A stretch of 64,000 nucleotides of DNA from Dipteronia dyeriana (lineage: Eukaryota > Streptophyta > Magnoliopsida > Sapindales > Sapindaceae), in assembly GCA_032871835.1 (NCBI GenBank), contig CM065297.1, forward strand, positions 24,995,598 to 25,059,597, in the 5' to 3' direction. The translations under genes and the position numbers were made by a program. The notes beneath the pieces were generated by a model. That model was given only the letters and a program-made list of their open reading frames with translations. It was not told where the DNA came from and did not search any database. Positions 57,930 through 64,000 of the stretch are shown piece by piece. Every line of letters starts with the position of its first letter. Positions within the stretch are counted from its first letter, which is position 1.

Positions 57930-58045
57930 GATACAAGCAATCTAGAGGGAAAGACTTTTGTTTGTTTCTAAGGGAGTCAAAAAAGGTGTCTAACCTATTC
58001 ACCCCCTCTCTAGGTTAGCCTTGAGCATTTAACCGTGTATTTTCA
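55478..58045 (+). mobile_element. Solo LTR, about 2.57 kb, with 5-bp target duplication
   Basis: It starts TGTTAGGTTTTAGATTGTG and ends CCGTGTATTTTCA. GCTTG flanks both sides (55473-55477 and 58046-58050). The homologous stretch after copy 1 of the coiled-coil ORF continues without it. Near the right end TAACCTATTCACCCCCTCTC resembles text found in large Copia (SIRE/Maximus-like) LTRs, and CCTTTATATATCCC at about 56346 may be a TATA box. No internal domain remains. Orientation is inferred from these two signals. Strand and family are tentative. Confidence 0.75.
57286..57547. repeat. 42-bp tandem repeat in the solo LTR, about 6 copies
   Basis: GGAAGTCTTG recurs at steps of 41-44 bp (57292, 57333, 57377, 57419, 57462, 57504), each followed by CTAGGGTCGTGAGGA or a variant and GAGCAAG/GAGCGAG. 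The repeat gives an artefactual open frame on the minus strand. Confidence 0.9.
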
Positions 58046-58318
58046 GCTTGTTGATCACATTTTCTTGTTTTCTATTTTTTTTTGATGTAGTCCACAGTTT
58101 TATTGTAATGATTATGATGTTGTTCCGCGTTTTCTTATATCAATTACGAAAATATATTTCAATTTCCAAAACTTCATCTTCCAGTTCCATTGAAATCGAG
58201 ACTTACCAAAAACTAGGGTTCATTCATCAAAAATGGCAACGAAGGGTGTCGTGAACAAACACATAAGTATTTTATACACATAAATATACGTAAACATAAA
58301 CAAACCCCTCCAAATGCA

Positions 58319-58540
58319 CTAGCATAAACAAACCCCCTCCAAAACAATCTGCCTAAGATATTTTCCAACAGTTACCCCAATAACAAAACAATAAGGTATG
58401 TAAACAGTAATTTTTTTTTGACATTACGGGTTCAGATATAAAAACCTTATTTTCTGTTGCACCAGATTTATCAATATAATAGCTTTCAAATGCAGACATA
58501 CGATCCAACTTGTTCATGACATTCAGGCAAATAGTATGGA
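58319..58540 (-). pseudogene. Second, more decayed copy of the C-terminal transmembrane fragment
   Basis: The minus strand reads DKSGATENKVFISEPVMSK, aligning with DTSGTREDKVIHTQPVETK at 50.6 kb. After a frame change it reads PYCFVIGVTVGKYL and stops at 58319. The region corresponding to the viroplasmin-type domain is deleted apart from a trace (CCTGAATGTCATGAACAAG). Placement after the second coiled-coil copy repeats the order seen at 49.9-50.8 kb. Confidence 0.5.
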
Positions 58541-58545
58541 GGATA

Positions 58546-59340
58546 GGAAGAAATTAGAATTTGTGAAGATGACCGTATGTGTTACATAAAAACCATTTGC
58601 TAGAGTTGTGGGATCCACCTGTGGTCCACTTTCATGCGTGAGTGAGATCTAGCAGTGGTCCACAATAAGTCTATACTTGTGGAGCCCAAATACATTTCAT
58701 ATGAGGCCTTAACATCTAATTTGAAGCCCTGAAATACTATACATGGCTTAAATGTAGTCTTTTTCCGTTTAATTATATTTTCTGAGAAATGTTTACAAAT
58801 TTTCCATTGGCCCCAACCAACCCCCCTGTGTTAGATGACCCAAACCAACTGTTATATATTGCCCACCTATGTCCCTTCCATATTGGGCCATTTCGATCAG
58901 AATGAAAATGAAGAGACCCACATCATAGACGCACTAACACAAGACATTGAAGCTCTAAAATATTTCTTGAAGGTCGAAAATAATTTTTGAAGCCCAAAAA
59001 TTATAAAGGGACTTGTGGCTAATAATTTAGGGTGAATAACTGGTTCTGAAGCCCAAATCAAGTCCATATTAAGCCTTCAAGCCCAGTAATTTCTGTGGCA
59101 GCCCAGTTGTATTCTTTTATAGAGTTGTTGGATCCAGTTGTGGTCCACCTTTTAGACAACATTTTATCCAGAGTGGGATCCAACTGTTGCCCGCAGTGGT
59201 ATATGACTTTGAAGCCCAAAAACATTTCACTTGAGGCCTTGAGATGGGATTATTCGGTGTAAGGTGTAATGTAATCATTTTCCATTTAATTAGGTCTAAT
59301 TTTTAACAATGTGGGCTAGTGTTTACATTTTCCCACACTC
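58546..59340. repeat. Two diverged relatives of the 670-bp unit
   Basis: GTGGGATCCACCTGTGGTCCAC at 58605 and TTGGATCCAGTTGTGGTCCAC at 59127 begin units that share AAGCCC words, TTTTCCRTTTAATTA and CATTTCGATCAGAATGAAAATGAA-type text with the array. They are shorter (about 520 bp apart) and less alike. Confidence 0.75.
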
Positions 59341-59587
59341 TACAACACAATTCAAAATTTGTGAAGGAAAAACAGATGTGTGCAAATCATATTTTTTTCC
59401 TGGGCTCTAAAACAACACAATTCATTTAATTCTGTCAAACAACTGTGTTCCAAAACTTAAAATCATGGGCTTCATAATAGAACAATTCATCATAGATTAC
59501 AGGCATTCAACAGAAAATCCAACTAACAATTAAAATAAAAAAAACAAACACAACCAAAACAACATTACTATAACAACTGGCAACATT
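59341..59587. other. Putative 3' flank of the cyclophilin-like gene
   Basis: AT-rich, with AACAACACAATTCA words. On the minus strand this would carry the 3' untranslated region. No clear terminator or repeat. Confidence 0.4.
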
Positions 59588-60244
59588 TTAGCACAATACC
59601 CCACTATCAATCGCCATTAGAACCTTCGATGTCAAGCCGGAGATGGAACCGCTCTTGTCAACGACCTTCAACACGTCAAATCCTTCAACTGTGTGACCGA
59701 AGGTGACTTGCTTGCGATCAAGCCACTCGGCCTTGCTGGTACAGATGAAGAACTGGGACCCGTTGCCTCCTGTCCCGGTTTTGGCCAATGACAGGATACC
59801 GAGATCAATGTGCTTCTTCACAAAGTTCTCATTGGCAAAAGTAAGGCTATCTATTGATTCACCATCGGTTCCATTTCCGTTAGTGATGTCTCCTCTATGG
59901 ACCATGTACCTGGGTACCATGCTATGGAAGGTTGATCCCTTGTAGTGGAGTGGTTTGCCAATCGTGTTGATCCCTTTCTCTCCGATACAAAGAGCCTGAA
60001 AGTTCTCAACTGTTGTTGGGGTACTGTCTACGAATATCTCCATTCTACCAGCCGGATGGTGACCGATGGTTAGGTAAAAGAACACTCTAGGGTTAGGGTT
60101 CGTCGTAACAGAAAAGAGAAAGAGAGGAGGGAGGAAGAACAACAAATCCCCCATTTTCGTTAATATGATTGCAAGTTGGGGTGGGCCATCATTTCCAATA
60201 ACAGTCGCCCTGCTATGTTTTTTTGGTTTTATTATGATTTGCAT
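59588..60244 (-). CDS. Cyclophilin-like peptidyl-prolyl isomerase, active-site residues altered
   Basis: An uninterrupted 218-codon frame contains a whole cyclophilin domain: NPRVFFYLTIGHHPAGRMEI, then TPTTVENFQALCIGEKG, GKPLHYKGSTFHSMVPRYMV, FANENFVKKHIDLGILSLAK, NGSQFFICTSKAEWLDRKQV. The family usually has FHRxIPxFMxQGGDF; here FHSMVPRYMVHRGDI has Ser for the catalytic Arg and His for the Gln. The His after EWLDxK is Gln, while the Trp is kept. The usual start lies at about residue 45; the extra N-terminus includes a hydrophobic stretch (MGDLLFFLPPLFLFSV) from an internal Met at 60154, the likelier start. It has no introns and sits between transposon remnants, suggesting capture. Isomerase activity is doubtful. 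Confidence 0.75.
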   Translation of the reverse strand: MQIIIKPKKHSRATVIGNDGPPQLAIILTKMGDLLFFLPPLFLFSVTTNPNPRVFFYLTIGHHPAGRMEIFVDSTPTTVENFQALCIGEKGINTIGKPLHYKGSTFHSMVPRYMVHRGDITNGNGTDGESIDSLTFANENFVKKHIDLGILSLAKTGTGGNGSQFFICTSKAEWLDRKQVTFGHTVEGFDVLKVVDKSGSISGLTSKVLMAIDSGVLC

Positions 60245-60794
60245 TAATGTAAAGTCCTAGACCCAGGCCTAATGTTTTTTTGTTGTACTATTAAGTTATT
60301 TTGTATGTTTCATTAATGTTTTAATAATACATTATTCATGTCATTTTTTTATTAGTGTATTATTAAGTTAGCTATAATATTAGTTAATTAGTGAATTAAT
60401 AATATTAAAGTAGAGCTAGATTGTAGGTAGATGTTAAAGTCCAGCATATGATATATTCATGAGCTCCAAAAGTTACATTATTGGCTCTATTACATTACAT
60501 CCTAAGCCACAAAAAATAGCTTTTTGGGCTCTATAACATTTTAGTTTGGGCTCCAAAATATTCTTGGGCTCTATAATATTTACTTATGGACTACAAAATA
60601 TTGAACATAGGGCCCTAGAACAGTCATTCCTAGGGGCCAAAACAACGATGACTGGTCTGTAAAGTTAAAACACACCAATAGCCCACAAGTTTTATACATA
60701 GACTTGAAAACAGAAAAAGCACCATCTCCTCAAGCCATGAATACAACTACCAACTACCAAATCACATATACATATTAACATCCTGTTTAGAGTA
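60245..60794. other. Spacer rich in GGGCTC / GGGCCC words
   Basis: GGGCTCTATAACATTTTAG, GGGCTCCAAAATATT and GGGCTCTATAATATT recur at about 60485-60600. These continue the AAGCCC/GGGCTT signature of the preceding repeats. No gene. Confidence 0.6.
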
Positions 60795-63700
60795 CTACAA
60801 GAGAGTGCATAGTTCGTCGTTCACGGAAATATCAAGTGCCATTGACTCATGTATGGCTGAAATATCTTTTTGTCCAAAGGTCTCCGTCCATGATGATAAA
60901 GGGACTCCAGATAGCAACAATTTTGCATATTTTGAAACAAAGGCACCGTAACTCCAGCTTCAAGAAGTCAAAATGCAATCATAAATATTAGTATCATAAT
61001 AAAGAACGGGAACTGCTATGCAATTGAATATGTACGAGACCAAAAGAAAATTAAGTACCCATCAGATTGTTGAGGAAGCAAGGACAATATGATATTTTTC
61101 GCAGTAGTGTGATGGTGCATCTTCACTTATTCATAGTAGTTAGAATGCTTCTGAATTGAGGTAACAAATAAAGTAAGCCTCAGATTTCTTTCAATCAGTC
61201 ATTTTTTTCATTACGTGGCCAAAATGAATCATACATAAGAACTTTTCTTTCTTTCAAAATGACTTGACACAGAACCTAGTGACCGCCGGTGTTGTAAGGA
61301 ATCAACACTTATGTATACAATACATTTGGTTGTAAAATAAAAATACAAATTATTTAAACAATATGAATGAAACCTGAACGTGTTAGATACTTATCGACTA
61401 CACAGTCCACCGAGGTTCGTTGTATAGAAGCTCACTGCCTGCAACATAATTTAGGGTATCATTGTCAAGGTAGAAAGATAGGGGATCGTATTTGGGGTAT
61501 TCTTCCCAGACTGCTACGGCGGGGGCTGCAGGATCCTTTTTCTTTTTGCCAAATTTTTTTGATTGTTTTTGCTTCAACCCAGCTTGTTCATTTGTTTGTT
61601 GTTCAAGTCTTTCCTTCTCATGCAGCTCAAATGCTTTTAAAACCCTTTCTTTGTCCAACATCCCCTTTACAGCTTTCCACTTCAGGTCCACATGAGCCTG
61701 TTTACAAAATACAAATACTTGAGTTACCATATTCCGCCTGACTTTAGGTAGCCCGACATGAAAGATATAAGTTAAATGCACTTACGAAGAATGCGGTCAG
61801 GACTAACTCGATATCATGATAGTAGTAAGCCTTTCCTTGGGAACGCCTCTTCCAAGAACATCCAAAAAGTTATTTAAAAACCTCTGTTTTAATGTGTGCT
61901 TGGTAACAAGACCTGAAAATTTTTACATTACCATGTTAGATAACCATTTTGTATGTTTTACCAATTCGTTGAAGTCTTCACGAGTCATCTTCTAAACTTA
62001 CCCAGTATCGACACTGTTCAGTTGGTAAATTTAAACAAATTTTTTAGAACATAAATCAAATTTAAATACAATATATAAGGATAAATAGAGGAGAATAGGA
62101 ATGGACCATTACATAGTTTGATATTTCTTCTTCAAATAGGACATGAACCGAATATACCCATCATTTAAATTTTCACCCGAATCTTGGCTTTTCTTTTTCT
62201 TCTTTTGCATGGGATCAACATAGGGGCTACCGAGGAACCTTGACCACTTTTGACCTCTTTTCTGGTCGTTATTCTTGTAACACATATTAGGGTCAGGCGT
62301 AACCATAAATATAACACTGAGTGTTGGGTTTGGAAAATCCACGTTCGTAACCGGTGAAGGGTACTTATCTACATTAATGGGTTGCTGAACTGTGATATTA
62401 TCTGTGCAGGGCTGAACTAATGCACATGCCTCACCAATAACCTTCTCCAGCGATGTATTAACCTTTTCCTCCACAACCATGTCACCATCAACCTTTTCAG
62501 ACACGACGGGGGAGCCAGCAATCTGTTCCAAAAAACTCTCACCAACAACATTCTCCGACAATGGCTCAACCTTTTCCAAACCAGCCGTGTCACCATCAAA
62601 CTTTTCAGACATGAATTAGGAGCCAACAACTTTTTCCAAACCACCATCGCTAACAACCTTCTCCTTCTCAGACTCATCCTCAGACTTCTCATGCCTAGGA
62701 GTATTATGAAACTGACCATCCCCATCATCAAAATTTTGCACCCGTGAGAAAATATAGTTACCACCGGTATCCTACGGTCAAAAGAAAAAGAATACGTATT
62801 AACAACAACATATTTCAATCATGTTGATTACAAACTTACTTGGCAAAAAAAATTACCATGTCGTCCACAACTTTATCTTGGCTTACTCTTTCCTTTTCAG
62901 ATGTTGATTTTCCCACTGATGTATCTCCAAGCTTCAGTTCATCTCGAATCTTTCTGAATTTTGCTTTACAAAAGGATATCGCCCGGTCCTCTCTTTGCTT
63001 GATTGCATCTATAATAGCTGAATACATGTCCGAAATATTATGCGGAACCGATGCCTGTAATTTTGACTGTAAATCCAAATTAAGTACATTCTACAAATTA
63101 ACTAACAAATTATAACATTCGAGTATATTACTAATCAATGCCATACACTCATTTCAATTACGAGTTATATTTCAAAATATAATTTTGTACCTTTGGGGTT
63201 TTGCAATCGTGTCCATGGAACAATTACTTCCTAGATGATGGTTGATTTGAGTTTCTAGATTTCGATTTCATTAGACTAGCTGTTCCCTCCTCCATTACCT
63301 CTCCATGGTTCTCCTCATCAGATTCATTTGCAGGCTCCCCTAACTTCTTCTTTTTCTTACTTGTTTTTCTTCTTGAACACAAGTCTTCCACCTTCATTGA
63401 TTTGCAGTAATCACTTGACTTTTCATAATCGTAAACCTTCCAAGGGAACAAAGGCGTCTGCATGTAAAAGAATAAACAATGTTAACCCATATTAAAAAAA
63501 AAACAAGTAGATATAACTATATAAATATAGATACCTAGAAGTAAAATACACATGAAGTCAAATACACACCATTGTACTGAACTGCCTTTCAACATTTAAA
63601 ACCCTTGTATTGAAATCCCAATTCTTAAATCTTAGGAACCCTGTTCTAATCTGTCTTCCTACACGACCTTCTAAATGGGTAATCCGGTCAATGACCCAAA

Positions 63701-63990
63701 CCTATACAATTAAAAAATATACAATTAAAGAAATAGAAATCCAATAAGGTTTATTTACATACGGATTAATTTTGAAACCATTACCTGAAATGCTAGTTGA
63801 AATTCATAAATGTTGAATGTGAAATAGTTCGAATCATTCTTCTGGTCATTGTCCTTCTCCGCCTTATAGTTCTCATTTTGTCTCTTCTTCTGTATCTTCT
63901 CCATCTTTGACTTCAGTTTTTTTATTCTTCTTCTTTTCCTCATTCTCTTCATTCTCTTACTTCTTTTTCTTATTTGTATTCCTTTCTTTC
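60795..63990 (-). pseudogene. Ulp1-like (C48) protease gene of MULE type, multi-exon, decayed
   Basis: Exon-like pieces on the minus strand read, from right to left: FNIYEFQLAFQ (donor CAG/GTAATG), VWVIDRITHLEGRVGRQIRT with FKNWDFNTRVLNVERQFSTM, FPWKVYDYEKSSDYCKSMKV, a lysine- and glutamate-rich middle (62109-62818, one in-frame stop), and KWKAVKGMLDKERVLKAFEL with YPKYDPLSFYLDND. The last exon (60795-60957) reads SYGAFVSKYAKLLLSGVP, then SSWTETFGQKDIS. This layout (DUF1985-like region, then a C-terminal C48 peptidase) is known from plant MULEs. The Cys expected in DCGxF is Tyr (SYGAF) and the HW segment was not found. The 5' end may lie beyond the window. Confidence 0.6.
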
Positions 63991-64000
63991 TTCTCTTCCT

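Overview
This window looks like repeat-rich nuclear DNA of a flowering plant, probably a eudicot. It is very AT-rich with many (AT)n tracts. Long coding stretches are nearly all transposon-derived and most are broken by stops or frameshifts. It holds plant-type mobile DNA of many classes: a Tat-like Ty3/gypsy element, solo LTRs, MuDR-like, hAT-like and PIF/Harbinger-like elements, and foldback MITEs. I see no intact ordinary host gene, no rRNA or tRNA gene, and no bacterial or organellar feature.

Layout. 0-11.6 kb: AT-rich DNA with a decayed TIR element, a 125-bp tandem repeat, two exon-like scraps, an alternating purine-pyrimidine tract, foldback MITEs, a local duplication, and an hAT-like element with an exact 8-bp target duplication. 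11.67-23.64 kb: one LTR retrotransposon with gag-pol on the minus strand and a second, intron-containing gene on the opposite strand between pol and the 3' LTR. Both are broken, and the reverse transcriptase has lost catalytic residues. 23.6-42.1 kb: gene-poor DNA with nested MITEs, a diverged repeat module present in both orientations, two more TIR elements with target duplications, G-rich blocks, a MULE-like element with a GC-rich core, and a foldback element with tandem arms. 42.9-45.4 kb: a solo LTR with a 5-bp target duplication.

45.4-64 kb is the most interesting part. It holds a decayed MuDR transposase (+), two paralogous copies of a module (a small coiled-coil ORF on + facing a fragment on - with a C-terminal hydrophobic helix), a tandem array with a ~670-bp unit, an intronless cyclophilin-like gene (-) with altered active-site residues, and a multi-exon Ulp1-like protease remnant (-). 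In one module copy the minus-strand fragment also has a caulimovirus-viroplasmin-type (RNase H1 N-terminal) domain. Two solo LTRs are inserted in these repeats, and their paralogous copies act as empty sites. A short AAGCCC/GGGCTT motif recurs from about 45.8 to 60.6 kb. I infer that this interval is one or more composite MULE-family transposons carrying accessory genes, now decaying. Element ends were not found for it, so the unity of the region is a hypothesis.

All family assignments come from reading the sequence and from memory of the families; no database search was run.
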